Shown here one piece after another: positions 50,106 through 63,300 of a stretch of 64,000 bases of DNA. Both the position numbers and the translations under genes were made by a program. Position 1 is the stretch's first letter. Every line of letters begins with the position of its first letter. Below the pieces are notes generated by a model that saw nothing but the letters and a program-made list of their open reading frames with translations, made no database searches and was not told the origin of the DNA. The stretch is from Tomocerus qinae (Eukaryota > Arthropoda > Collembola > Entomobryomorpha > Tomoceridae). The DNA is taken from NCBI GenBank assembly GCA_020055645.1, contig CM034546.1:30504001-30568000 (forward strand). Reading direction: 5' to 3'.

Positions 50106-50312
50106 CAAGCATGTAGAAGTCCAATACTAGAAGCTTAACTCTAAACTTTTAATTCGCTGGTGCACTCTGCAGAACCTGGAAACAGCGTGGCTATTTGCGC
50201 AACGAAGGAACCTCCTAACGCTGCGCAAGTAGCCACTCTGTTTCCATCTGCAGAGTGCACTAGCAGAATTAAAAGTTTAGAGTTAAGCCTAGTATTGGAC
50301 TTTACATGCTAG
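50106..50312. mobile_element. Near-perfect hairpin MITE, hAT-like
   Basis: 207 bp folding almost completely on itself around GAAGGAACCTCCTAAC. The ends are CAAGCATGTA and, inverted, CTAGCATGTA. They are flanked by the direct repeat GTGACAAC (50098-50105 and 50313-50320). The repeat extends to 9 bp if the preceding G is counted. 8-bp duplications and C-A/T-start termini fit hAT. No coding capacity. Confidence 0.82.
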
Positions 50313-50339
50313 GTGACAACATTTCTAACATAGTCGACT

Positions 50340-50740
50340 TTCAATGGATAGAAAAGATTTCTATCGTGAGCTTATCATCTCCTACTCCTTTTGGCACAAG
50401 GCGGATTTAGTAGATGATTTTTTTAGACAATTTGATGATTCCTCAAACACTGTTTTCGTGGGGTTAATAATACTGTCTTTGATTGTATAGTTATAATTTT
50501 GTACTTGAGCCGAATCTGCCTGCACTCTAGTAATAATCTCTAAAGGAATTTCTCCACCTTTTGTGGGTATGCTGGGATTTTTACCTGCCGTTTTGGCAGA
50601 GAAGATGGGTCAAACAATTTAGCAGTTGAAAAAGCGATTTTGCGGTTAATGAATGCCATCGAGATTATGAACATTATTTTCATCGTATTGGCCAATAACC
50701 ATTGCTTCAGAATTGGTTGCTGTGCTTTGGAAAATATACG
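50340..50740 (-). pseudogene. Possible decayed ORF, unknown family
   Basis: Minus-strand translation gives a coding-like stretch around 50570-50390 (PTKGGEIPLEIITRVQADSA and onward) and a second one around 50735-50650, with stops between. Unrecognised. A 63-codon plus frame at 50640 overlaps it and is probably the shadow. Confidence 0.2.
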
Positions 50741-50829
50741 AATTCGTACGAGCCACCTATACCTTTACCAAATCTTTGATAACTCACTCAAATTAGATGA
50801 TCATCCGACATTAAGTATGCAAAATGGTT

Positions 50830-52560
50830 AAACAGCATTAAATATTAAATTCTAATCAACTTTAAAATTAATCGTTGAGATATGTCAAAAAAGAATCAAA
50901 TATGATTGTAAAAATACACACATTTCTCATACATTGTCGAATTTTAAAACTTCAAAATTAATTTTCTTGAATATCAATAAAAACAATTTCATTATAATGG
51001 TAACATTCAAAATCTATTTATTTTCAATATGGAATAATTACATTCACATTTTAAGTGGTAACAAACAGATGAATAGAATTATTAATTATCATAATAGTTA
51101 TAATGATAGATCTGAAGAGACAATCTCCTTTCTACACTCTCACAGGTTAATTGAAAGAAAATTTGATTAAGTATCTGCAAATCAATTAATACTGACTCCC
51201 ATATCGCAGAATATGCATTTTGTTGTACATTCTGGCGCTAGGTACTTTATAAACTAATACTTTTAATGTCTTCTGTATCATATAGCTACTACTTTATTGT
51301 CATTGTGTCGCCATGATACTATCGCGTGTGTCGCCAATACTTGATACTGTCGCGTGTGTCGCCAAGTACTGTCGACGTATCTCCAACTTCATCTACGTCG
51401 CTCAGGAAGCAAGAATAACAAAAACTTGGAACACTAGTACTTGTTCATTTTGCAATGTGTTGTGTTTGTGTATGCTTACTTGGCCCTATATCGCTTTTCA
51501 GCTTCAGTGTTTGCTGACAAACAGGGTATAGCGTGAGAATAAATTGGAACGTTTATATATTAAAAATGTCTAATTTTTATTTAAAACTGTTCAAATCAAA
51601 TGCTACGATTACTGAAAAAGTACAATTGCTTAGCAATTACTTTTTTCAATCAATAAAATTTCACTAGAAGTTTCCCATTGCTGAGTTCGACTAAATTCAA
51701 AATTTAATAGATCCAAAGTCACAAACGCAGCTGCAGATTAGTTTCAGCTTTTTTCATTGTGCAATTCCTTAAAAACATATATTATACTGACATTTGAGTA
51801 TACAACAATTAATTATGCTTGATTTAATTTTGTGCTAAATTTTAGATTCGATAACAATAAAATATTCATGAAATTATTAATGTGAAACTTACATACAATA
51901 TCGCGTTTTAAGGTTAATTAACTAATAGTTTTATGTGTTCAAAGGTAGCTGAATTTATTGAAATCAATATTATTTTAAACTCCAATTTGGGAAGTTTCCT
52001 TGTCGCTTAAAGCTAAGGAGTGTTTAATTACATGAACATGGAACCATTGAATCAAACTGAACATAATAATAATATGCCGAATAATTTATAAATAGGTGAA
52101 ATAATAAATTTATGCAATTAAATGTTAATAAACATTTTAATGGCAACAAAATACTAAATATTTAATCAGTGTAAACAAGTATTAATTAAATAATTTATAT
52201 ATACATTGATTAAATCCACTAATAAATACATATATATAGCTGGCAGATTACAAATGATTACATTTAATATAAACTTATTGTTCCATTTGTACCAGTTGCT
52301 AATACGTAATGTCTCTTCTTTCTTGCCAAAAAACTGTTAACTTTAAGTTACATTTTATTGTTTTTTGAATACCTACATATTAGTAAATATAAATTAATGT
52401 CCACCCACCTATTTTTAATAACACAATACATCTTATGCCATAATTAATTAATTAATAATGTTAGAAATAAAAATATCCTTAATTATTATAACTATAAAGT
52501 ATTTAATTGTGAATATATAAACTAAAATGATTGACTGTTGAAATTATTAATCATATTCTT
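50830..52560. other. AT-rich intergenic sequence
   Basis: No supported gene. The last ~150 bases before 52570 are related in reverse complement to 20905-21010, showing that the duplication of the unknown gene family includes some 3' flank. Confidence 0.45.
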
Positions 52561-52569
52561 TATCAGAAT

Positions 52570-55500
52570 CTTCTCATAACAACTGGGAATTGTTTTCAGA
52601 CGCTTCAATTTGGCAGATGTTGAAATTATTCCAAATCACATTGCATGAGGCTCTTTCTCAGATGTATGATTTCCAGTTTGGACCGTAATGCATCGAGGGA
52701 AGATTGATATTTCACGGCAATATTATCAAAAATGTAATCAGTAATTTCCTAGCCTTTGTTTATCTTGAAAGACTCTTTGGTTGCGATCAGAAGACTTGAA
52801 GTTATGTTGTAATTGTCATCCGGTAGTCAAACGCGCTTTGGAATTGTTTTAACATACGCAGCCAAAAAGTACGTTTCTTTCTACTAAAGAAGTGCAAAGG
52901 CAGCCCAGGTCCCGAGCGAAACTTGGTACCTTTTCCCGCCATAACTGTAACTTTAGCCAAATCCGTCGTCTTGAAATTTTGTTTTTAACGCAGCGTGTGA
53001 TGCAAGCATTTCTTCTCCTCATTGTGGGAAATGGCTATTGTGCTTTCGTGCCAGTTCAGCTTTCGCTTAAATAAATTGAAATTGGAGTAGTGCTTTGTAA
53101 TCTTGCCATTTTTCTCAAAAAAGGTTTTGAAAAATGCTGAAGACCTCTTGTCTTTGGATTTTAAGTCACTGATTTTGATTACGCTGGCTTAATTTTCATA
53201 ATTTGAAATCCACTTTTTGGACAAGTCGACACTATTTAAGCCTTTCAAAACCAAATAAAGATTTATTTGAAATTCATCCTTGCTCATTGATGATGAAAAT
53301 GAATGATCAGCTTTTGTTATTCTTGAAATATCAAAAGTTTTTCCATTTTTTCGTCAGAAGATTCCCATACAAAATAATCTTCTTTGTCTTGCAATTTTTG
53401 TTCGCTTAGTTTTCCAATGATGTCCAGTGGAAGTTGACTTGGATGATTTTTATGAAGTAAACATTCTTAGAGTATGGTCAACCATTGAGAGTGGACAATT
53501 GGCAAATATTTAGTCCTAAGAGTGCACCGGAGTTGACATAATTCGCCATTTTAATTTTCGTTCGTGGTCTGTCAATGGTCCTTCCATATAATTGATTATT
53601 GGATTCTTCCATATATTTTTGTTTGTTGCATGATCAACGCATGGCATTTTTACTTTATTAATGGCCGTTAGAAAAACGTATGGATTATTAATAGAGTGGG
53701 CTTATTTTTATCATCAAAAAGTTCAACACCACTTTAGCGTGTACTTTGTAGAGCTGTGATGATGTCCGATACCGAGGGACATTTCTCGAAAGAGTGGAAC
53801 AACTTTGTTTTGTGGAAAAGATGATAATCCGTGCAGCCAAAGCGCCATTTCTCAACGTGCTTATGGCAGACGTCGTACTGATTAATGATACTGTCTTTGT
53901 TGTTAATCGCCTTTCGAATTTCTTTAGCCAAAACCATGTTTGATTTTTTTGATTCTTCTCTGGAATTTTTTATCAAACAGTTTGATGAACTTGACCTATC
54001 TAATTCTTCTTCATTACTTGGATACTGAAAAGTGGGTTCACCATTGGCGAATTACGACATGTAGTTTAGTATCGATGGATAGATCCATTACATTTCCAGA
54101 CGTCTTAAAAAGTGCGCATTGCTTAATGTTTTTTGGACTTTGCAACTTTTCCGGTTTTGGAAACAAGATAATTGTAAAATACTTGCTGTTGGGCGTAATT
54201 CTGCTACGAAGGACATTCCAAATTCTAAAATCTCCAAGGGATTGTATTCTTGGGAAGTCTTCAAGATTGCAATGGTTATGACGTCCGTTTCCTACCAACG
54301 GTTTGTTAGTATACTTTATATGACCTTCCTCGCTCAAAAGGAATACGTGAAGCTATTTTAGACGGAAATTCAAAATCAGCATAGTTGTGGACAATATTGG
54401 AACGCATGACCTAAAAATTCAAAACAAAAATGTTAACATAATTATTACCGCTTGATTTTCCAATAGAATTAAAAGAATATTAAGTGCATCTCAAAATGTA
54501 GAAGAGGAGATCAGGCTTTGTCATGTTACATGATTTTTTAGTAAGTTGAACAATGACGTTTTGATACGTAATACAGGACATTAACCTGACCTATCGAATA
54601 ACTTTTCAAACGAGCTATTTCATGATGTTTCTACGATTTTTTAAAGTAAAGTACACCAATTTTTAGTTTTTGAATTTTAAACTACATGCAACATGCATCC
54701 AGTGTTACCTACAATAAAACTTGATCTCATTCATCTCTGAATTACATTAAAGTGCGCTTTAACTTTGTGTAGTGTTTCTTCAATTATAGAACTCAAAGGC
54801 AATGAACAGACAGACAGACAAACGAAAAGGTTGGACGGATAGACAGAACCAGAGCTTAATTATAAAACAGCTCCGCCATATAGTACACATTGTATTTTTG
54901 TGTCTATAATGTACAGTTCTAGTTACATATATAAATCCAAACAAATAACTTCATCCCTGGCGGTAGAAAAATGTTATATAGCATGCTGAGCATTTGAAAA
55001 TATATTCGAAAGGAACGCATAATCTAATAGGTCCAAACAGTTTTTGTATTGACTTACATTCATAGTATTTAATAGAATAATGATTACCCTCAAAAAATTG
55101 TAGGTCCATCTCATTTATTGTCGGAATTTCTCCTATTTCTTGCTCCTGATATTTAGAGGCATCGGGATGTCTTAAATTGTATTTTCTTATGATGTCTTTA
55201 ATGATAGTTTCCAAATCATTCTTTCCTAAAGACTTGCTTTTCTCAAATTTCTTTAGAATATTTATTATTTTTTATGAATATACTAGGATTCCTCGAAATC
55301 ATTTTCTGAAGTTTATGCTTGCTATTTCTGATATTCCTCCTGTTTACGCTCAAATTTGGTTTTCTTGGGAATGTTGTGTTCCCACTGCTTTCAATTGACA
55401 GTTCAGGTGTCCTAGAAATATTGATCATAATATTTGTGTTTGTTACTATCTACAGCATACACTTAATACTTAATACACCTTAGAACTGTAAACCACATAC

Positions 55501-56101
55501 GTAATAAATTCCAAACTCAGAACTAAAATTTCGACCTAAAAATTAGTCCCGTTTTAAAATTCAAAACTTATTTCATTAAAGAGATATATTTAATGGGATA
55601 GTGAAATAATTCAAAATACCCTTAAATAATACTTTAAATGAGACATTTTTAGTAAGATGGTGTTCCTAGGAGGATAATTTAAGAAGTCACTTAGCAAAAA
55701 TTAAAATGTCCCTGATACATAACGACTTTGATTTTGTGATTTAAATCTTCATCTGTTTGACTGGTAAGACCATAATTTAAAAAAAGTGTTTATAGACTTA
55801 CTCAAATGTTAGACCTGCCTCCAGAATTATTTTCATTCTCAGAATCCTCTTGACTAGATGTGGATGATCCTTCATCACGACTGATAACCATTCCGTTTCG
55901 ATTTATTTCCGGTGGCCATCGCTGCTCCTCATCCGAAGAAGTTTCAAGCGAAGAATGAGCTTCAATCCTAGAAGATCGCCTTTTTAGCAATTGGACTCTA
56001 CTGCTGCAGGATGGAGTTCCACCATCGTCCATGGAATATTCTAATTTAATATGTGTTGGTGTATCACATATATATATACTGAGTGCTAGCCACAACAACA
56101 A
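52570..56101 (-). pseudogene. Unknown multi-exon gene family, copy 2
   Basis: Minus-strand homologue of 17200-20950. Block A (56101-55802) ends before GTAAGT and is Ser/Glu-rich with EINRNGMVIS. Block B starts at 55411 after TTTCTAG and contains INEMDLQFFEGNHYSIKYYE (54951-55214 frame). Block C starts at 54410 after TTTTTAG and includes an 80-codon stretch with DVCHKHVEKWRFGCTDYHLF at 53734-53976. The Cys/His-bearing phrase might be a metal-binding or structural core; that is a guess. Several frameshifts and stops interrupt it. This copy has the longest readable segments. Confidence 0.55.
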
Positions 56102-56899
56102 AAATCATAACTTTAGATATTATATTGTTTCATTGTCTTATGTATAATTTTCAGTTTCCTGTTTCGTATATGTCTTGTCTACCCCTTGAGTCATCGGAGT
56201 AGTCATCTTCACTGGTAAGAAGCCATCGTCTACTCATTTTTGCTTTCGTTGGAAATGTTGGTTTGTCGATTTCAGGTAAAATTATAGAAATATGAATTAA
56301 ATATATTATGGTATACTAAATTGCATGCTATATCCCAAAAAATATTATTGAATTAATTCGTGAGTTTACTTAAATAGGTGAGCGTGGTCTATCGAGGATG
56401 TGGATGGTAGGTCTTTAATTGAATTATCGCTATCAGCAACCAGGAACTGTTGCTGTCAGTTTCATCAATTATATGGACGAGGTTTTAACCAAAGGGGATT
56501 TTGAGGAATGTTCTTCATGAATGAGTCAACATAGTTGCTTTTATTTGTTGTTTGAATATCTACATATAGTAAAGCCCAGTTGATGACTTTCCCACAATTG
56601 ATTACTCGATTATAAGTTAGAAGTGAACCTCAGTAAGTGGAGACAGAGAATAATACATTAAAATAGCCTGAAAATACTATATTTACATCTACTGAGATTC
56701 ACTTCAACTGGTAACCAGAAAGCAATTGTAGGAAACGCTTATTTATGTAGATCTGTATTTTGTCGTGAAATGTTGACAACTGCATAATTCAGTAATAATG
56801 TAGAAATTAATATGATAATTATTATAACTACAAGCATTTAATTGTGAATAGATACATTAACATGATTAACTAGCGTTCAGACAATGTGCCAAAAGGAAA

Positions 56900-56972
56900 G
56901 TAACCGAGGGACTCGAACCCCTGCACCTTCCCAGTTAACGCGATGATGCTCTTCCAGCTGAATTAAACACGA
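56900..56972 (-). ncRNA. tRNA-like sequence, probably SINE head
   Basis: On the minus strand a box B (GGTTCGAGTCC) is perfect and a box A-like run (TAATTCAGCTGG, 56965-56954) stands at tRNA spacing, with an anticodon-region TTAAC between. The acceptor ends do not pair and the anticodon stem has mismatches, so it is not a functional tRNA. It sits in a ~175-bp stretch (56875-57050) missing from the sister copy near 52540, consistent with insertion of a tRNA-derived SINE. Confidence 0.5.
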
Positions 56973-57069
56973 GCCAATGTACCTTCTTACACAATCAACA
57001 AGCCTAACCTGTCACTCGAAACTGAGTCTCACATTACACCTAAATTGCAACACTAATAATTGTCAATCA

Positions 57070-60000
57070 TATTATGTCATTGAGGAATCTTCTCTTAAAA
57101 ACTAGAATTGTTTTCTCGAACCTTCAATTTGGCAGAGGTGGAAATCATTCCAATCACATTGCATGAGGCCCTTTCGATCCTTTTTGATTTCCAGTTTGGG
57201 CCGTAATGCATCGAGGGAAGATTGATAACTCACGACAAATATTATCAAAAATGTAATCAATCAATTTCCTGGCGCTTCAAACATCTTGAAAGACTCTTTG
57301 GTTGCGATGAGAAGCTTTGAAGTTCTGTTACTGATTGTCATCCAAGTAATTAAGCCGCGAACAAGATTGTTTTAACATATGTAGCCAAAAGTGCATTTCT
57401 TTTCTACTAAAGAATTATAAAGGAAAAGCCCGGGTCCCGAGCAGGAAACTTTCCAGTACCCTTTCCCGCCTTTATTAATTTTAATAAATCGTCATCTTCG
57501 AGAATTTTGTTTTTAACGCAGCGTCATGATTTAAACATTTCTTCTCCTCATTGTGGGAAATAGCTATTATTACTTTCTTTTAATTCAAACCTTTCCATAA
57601 ACAAATTGAGCTAGATGAGTGGTAACTTTTTTGTAATCTTGCCTTGTTTTTCTCAAAAAAGGTTTTGAAAAATGCTGAAGACCTCTTGTCAGATCTTTAA
57701 GTCATACATTTTTGATTCACATGGCGAGTTTTCATAATTTGAAATCCCTTTTTGGACAAATTGTTCACTATTAAAGCCTTCCAAAATAAAATAGAGAATT
57801 ATTTGAAATTCATCCTTATACATTGATGATGAGAAAATGAATGATCAGCTTTTATTATTCTTAGAATATCAAAAAGTTTTTCCAATTTTCATCAGAGAAG
57901 ATTTATACAAAATAATCTTCTTTGTCTTGCAATTTTTGTTCATAATTTTTTCGTGATATGTCAGTGGAAGTTGACTTGGATGATTTTTTGTCAAGTAAAC
58001 ATTCTTGAAGTATGGTCGCCATTGAGAGTGGACAATTAGTGATATTTGATCCTAAGAGTGCACCAAGTTGACATAATTCGCTTGAGTTGAAGTTTTTCTT
58101 CGTAATCTATCGTGGTCGCTTCCATATATTCAAATGTGATGGATTCTTCCATATATTTTTGTTTGTTGCATGATGCTTGCGACTTAATTTTACTACTTAT
58201 TAATGGCCGTTAGAAAAGCATCAGATTTATTCCAGCGAGAGTGAGCTTCCATTTTTATCATCCAAAAGTTCGCTTGCCACTTTAGCGTGATTAACTTTGT
58301 AGAGCTGTGATGATCATCCGATACCGAGGGACATTTCTCGAAAAAGTGGTTAACTTTGCTGGAAAAGATGATAATCGGTAGTCAAAGCATATTTCTCAAC
58401 GTGCTTATGACCAGACGTATTACTTAGTTATTGATACTGTCTTTGTTGTTAATCGCCTTTCGAATTTCTTAGGCCAAAAGCATATTTGATTTTTGTGAAT
58501 TCTTCTCTGGAAGATTTTTATCAAATAATTTTGATAGACTTGATTATCTAATTCTTCTTCATTACTTGGATACTGAAAAGTGGGTTCACCTTTGGCGATT
58601 TTCGTTAGCTGGTTTAGTATCGATGGACATTCAAACCATTCCAGACGTCCCAAAAATTTTTGTGCTTAATGTTTTTTGGACTTTGCAACTTTTCCAGTTT
58701 TGGAAACAAGATAATTGTAAAATACTTGCTGTTGATAATTCTGCTACGAAGGACATTCCAAATTCTAAAATCACCCGAGGATTGTATTCTTGGGAAGTCT
58801 TCAGGATTTTCGTGTTCTGGCGTTAAGTTTCCTACTAACAGTTTGTTCAGTATCACTTCTATGACCTTCCTCACTCAGAATACGTGAAGCTATTTTAGAC
58901 GGAAAGTCAAAATCAACACATAATTATTCGGACTAACGCATTGAACGCATATGACCTAAAGATTCAAAACAAAAATGTGCATAATTATTGCCGTTTGATT
59001 TTTGAAACAGAATAAAGAATATTAAGTGCATCTCAAAATGTAGAGGGAGATCAGGCTTTGGCCATGTTACATGATTTTTTAGTAAATTCATTAAATGACA
59101 GTTTTGATCCGTAAGCCAGGACATTGAACTGACCTCATCGAATAACTTTTCAAACGAGCTTTATTCATGATGTTCTACAAGTTTTCAAAACTAAAGTAAT
59201 TTTATTTTTGATTTTTGAATTTCCAAACTACGCTTGCAATGCTAAGGGTGTGTCCGATGTTACCTACATTAAAGCGCAGTCTCACTCATCTCTAGATTAC
59301 GTTAAAAGTTAACTATCTTAAATCACAAGACTTGATAAACCCGGGTTTTGAAACGGTTCTGAAACCCAGGTATAACCAGTTTCTAAATGCCCGGAGAGCG
59401 GGTTTTGCAATTGACCAATAGATGTTTTCACTAATTAAATACTAAATTCAGATTATACCAGGTTTGTTATGCATATTGCTAATAGCCAAACTGGAAATAA
59501 TATCAAAAAATGTATTATCTTTACGAACGCGCATTTGTCAAATTCAATTTTCTCGTTAGCTATTTCATGATGTTCTATATACCATTTTCAAAACTAAAGT
59601 AAACTAATATTTGGTTTATGCAATTTTTAAACTACTACGCCCACATGTATCCGATCGTACCTACAATAGAAATTTGATCTCACTCATCTCTAAGTTATGT
59701 TAAAATTTAACTATCTTAAATCGTTCTTGGATTATAGACCAAGGAAGACAAGGCAGACAGACAGACAAACGGTTGGACGGAGTGACAGACAGATAGGATG
59801 ATCAGGCATATACAAAACAGCTCCGCCACTTGCTTAGTTATATATTATGTTTTGTATCTGTATAATATACAATTTCTAGTTACCATGTAGTCAAAGCAAA
59901 TAACTCATCCTGGCGGTAGAAAAATGTTATGTAGCACTTAACTTGTTTGATGTGTATTTGGAAGGAACGCGTAATCTAGTAGGTCCAAACAGTTTTTGTG

Positions 60001-60267
60001 TTGACTTGCATTCATAGTATTTAATAGAATAATGATCCCCCTCAAAAAAGTGCGAGTCCATCTCATTGTATTGTCGGAATTTCTCTTACTTCGTATCACC
60101 TGATATTTAGAGGCATCGGGATGTCTTAAATTGTATTTTCTGATGATATCTTTAATGATTCGTTTCCCAAATCATTCTTTCCAAAAAACTTGTTTTTCTC
60201 AAATTTGTTTAGGGCTGTTTATTGATGCTAAGTTCCTCGAAATCGTTTTCTCGGTTTGGCACTTTCT
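57070..60267 (-). pseudogene. Unknown multi-exon gene family, copy 3, truncated by gap
   Basis: Minus-strand homologue of the copy at 52.6-56.1 kb, cut at its 5' side by the gap, so block A is missing. The acceptor of block C is conserved (exon from 58955). Differences include a tRNA-like insertion just 3' of the gene (56875-57050), about 280 bp of extra sequence near 59290-59570, and very many single-base indels. No frame exceeds about 90 codons. Confidence 0.5.
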
Positions 60268-60367
60268 NNNNNNNNNNNNNNNNNNNNNNNNNNNNNNNNN
60301 NNNNNNNNNNNNNNNNNNNNNNNNNNNNNNNNNNNNNNNNNNNNNNNNNNNNNNNNNNNNNNNNNNN
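60268..60367. other. Assembly gap (100 N)
   Basis: Exactly 100 N. It lies between the truncated third copy of the unknown gene family and the second copy of the noncoding block. Confidence 0.98.
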
Positions 60368-63300
60368 GGTCACCCACCACATTTTTGACTCGGATACTTT
60401 TAATCACCATTATACATACTGCCATCACCGGACAATGCATCATTTTAAGGCCGAGTTAGCCTTAATTAGCAATGTGGCGTCAAGCGATTAATTAGAAAAT
60501 TTAGTGTTTTTATTGTAATTTTAGCTCATCGCCTGAGGAAGCGAGGTTATAGAGCCCCACAGTCTGTCCTTACGTCCGTCCTTCTGTCCCCACAATAACT
60601 TTCGAATGCAAAGAGGGCTATTGACCAAGCTTAGCAAAAATGATGCCTATATGGACCACTGAAGATCCCTATTGATTTTGGGACAAATCGGTCCATTGGT
60701 TGCTGAGTTACCTCGCGCTCACTTTGTTTCATTTTAAGTAGAAAGTTCAATTGCATTATTTCCTATAAATTGTTTGCGGAAAATTTTTCACTCCGCTCCT
60801 AACAAAATTAAGATTTATTTTGATAGTCAAATATAACTTATTTTAAAACTTTTTGATTTTAATAATCAATTAAGATCAATATTGATCTAATTTGAATTAC
60901 TGTAGAATTTAGTAATCAACAGATATGTATCTAGAAATTTGGTCAAGGGGGGGGGGGCAACCAAAAATGATGTTAAAAATAATAAAATAAAACATTCGCG
61001 CGAAGTGCGAAATTTTTTTTCAATTTTTGGAAAAACTCCTCTTTTTCTCAGATTTAGTGGGCGCTGGCCCCCCCTCCACCCCTACTGGATACGTGCTTGG
61101 TGATCAATCCTATTTATACTATCATTACACCAAAAATGTGCACATGGTCGCCTTTACTCAGGCGAGCTTCTGTTACGGCTTGCTGTAGGTTTTGTTCTCT
61201 ACTCCTGTACTCGAAAAAGAGTAAAATTTGAACGTAAGTGCGTGTTTAGACGTGTCCAGTGGGGGAGGGGGTGCAGCGCCCCTCTCAAAGCAACGTTAAC
61301 TTATACCCCAGGTTAAAAATGTGAACCTAGTGGGTGGCCAGAGTATGTTACCGATCGCCAACTATGCTATTTTAATGCAAACATATTGACTCAGGCACCG
61401 AAAATCTCTTGCAACATGCATGGTTGATGTGAAAATCGGCCCTCGCCCCTCCCCCAAAGTAGGAGGAGCTTACGTGTTCTCAGCCAATACAATGTCACGA
61501 TCCATTCGGGGGCGTGGCTAATTGGCGGAGCTAAAGTGTGGAAATTAGCCAGTGCGCGGGGCCTGTTACACTGGAAATTAAAATTTTTTCCATGTCTATT
61601 GACCCTAGGTAGTAGTAAGATGAAATTTTAGAATATTTTTTGACTATTGGAGTAACTCATTGAGCATACTATTATACCATTAATGGTGTATCGTATATTT
61701 TATACATTGTGATGGTCGACATTATATTCAGGATTCCAAAAATTTACCACACAAGAAAATCGATTAGAGATTTCCAAATCTGAGGTACCGGGAGCTTATA
61801 GTCCTGGTGCATATCTTGACTATCATATTCCTCAATAACTATTTTTGGGAAAGTGCTAAAGGATCCGAGATTACTGATCAAACACCCATAAAGTAAATTC
61901 AATAAAGATTCATCGGAACTTATTCTAGAGGTTATATTTTAAAAATTTCACAATTTTGTCTTTGATTGGAAGACACACGGATCACAAAAGGCAAATACAG
62001 GATTATGTATTAATTTCACGTTTCAAACGATGATATCTTCAAGCCGGAGACAAAAATGTGAAGTTTTCAAAGTATAACCTCCAAAATAAGTTTTGGAGAA
62101 TCTTTTTTACATTTTACGACATGGGTGTAGGATCAGTAATCTCAGATCCTTTAGGACTTTCCCAAAATAGTATGAATTTTCGCGATTCCTTCACTGCCTT
62201 AAACGGTGCATTTACTTTACAGAATCGAACAGTACCGTATTTAGAAGTCGATTTCGGAGGGGGCAATGATATCATAGGGCAATATATATTAGGTATATTC
62301 GCGCGAGGTGCGAAAAATTTTGGCTTATTTTGTCTAAAATGAGTCAAAAATAACCTAAAAATCACATTTCATCATCAAATAACCTTGAGCGCACTGAAAC
62401 CTGGAAATTTTTTTATACAGAATGCATGCATTGTTCCTGTTTATGAATTTTTTGTGCCTTGTAAGTCATAGGAGACTATAGACCGCGCAGTGCATACTTG
62501 TGTACTGCCACCAATTGTTCTGCTTTGGACGTGTTGGAATTTGCCTCATTATGTGCGTTATTATGTGCTTGGCTGCGTTTTAGAATTACGGCAAATCAAC
62601 ACACGGAAGTACAAACATACAGAAACGGAATTGTCACGTGACTGACTTTTGCCGTTTATCTAATAGTAGTGATTTAATGTATTACTGAAGAAATTGATAT
62701 CCAACTGGATTTATTTATTTTGGTTAAAACACTTTCTGAATAAAATGTAACAAATTCTTAAAATTACCAATCATTTTATTATGTAAACCTTTATCAAATC
62801 CACTAAGTTTGGCATGAATGTATTATAAGACTGTTATGTTATGTTATGTTATAGCATGTCGACGATGTCGATGTGCATAAATATAAGTTTTCAAACGTTG
62901 CGTTGGATTCTGTTTGAATGAATGTATTGGTCCATATTTCACAAATATTCACAATAGGAAAGAATGCATTTAAAAATCACACACACTCAATTACAATGCA
63001 TATGACATTTTGAAACTATAAACTTAATACTGGGTTAGCATCATTAGCATTTTTCATAATACGAAATAAATATAGCAAAACGCAGATGCAAAAACTCGAA
63101 GCAACAGACTCGATCCTGCACACTGCATATATTCACTTCCTGATCCACAAGCAAAAACATCATTCACAGATATGCTTGGTGCTATTGTTACAAGCCATAA
63201 TCCCAACTAACATTTCTGCAGTCAAAACGTCGACCTGTGGACTTGGGCATTCCAGTTGTCATTTCTTTTTATTTTGCGTAAGGACTTGGTGATCAGAACA

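Noticed and set aside
56900-56972. Functional tRNA gene
   Set aside because: Acceptor ends do not pair and the anticodon stem is mismatched, despite good boxes A and B.
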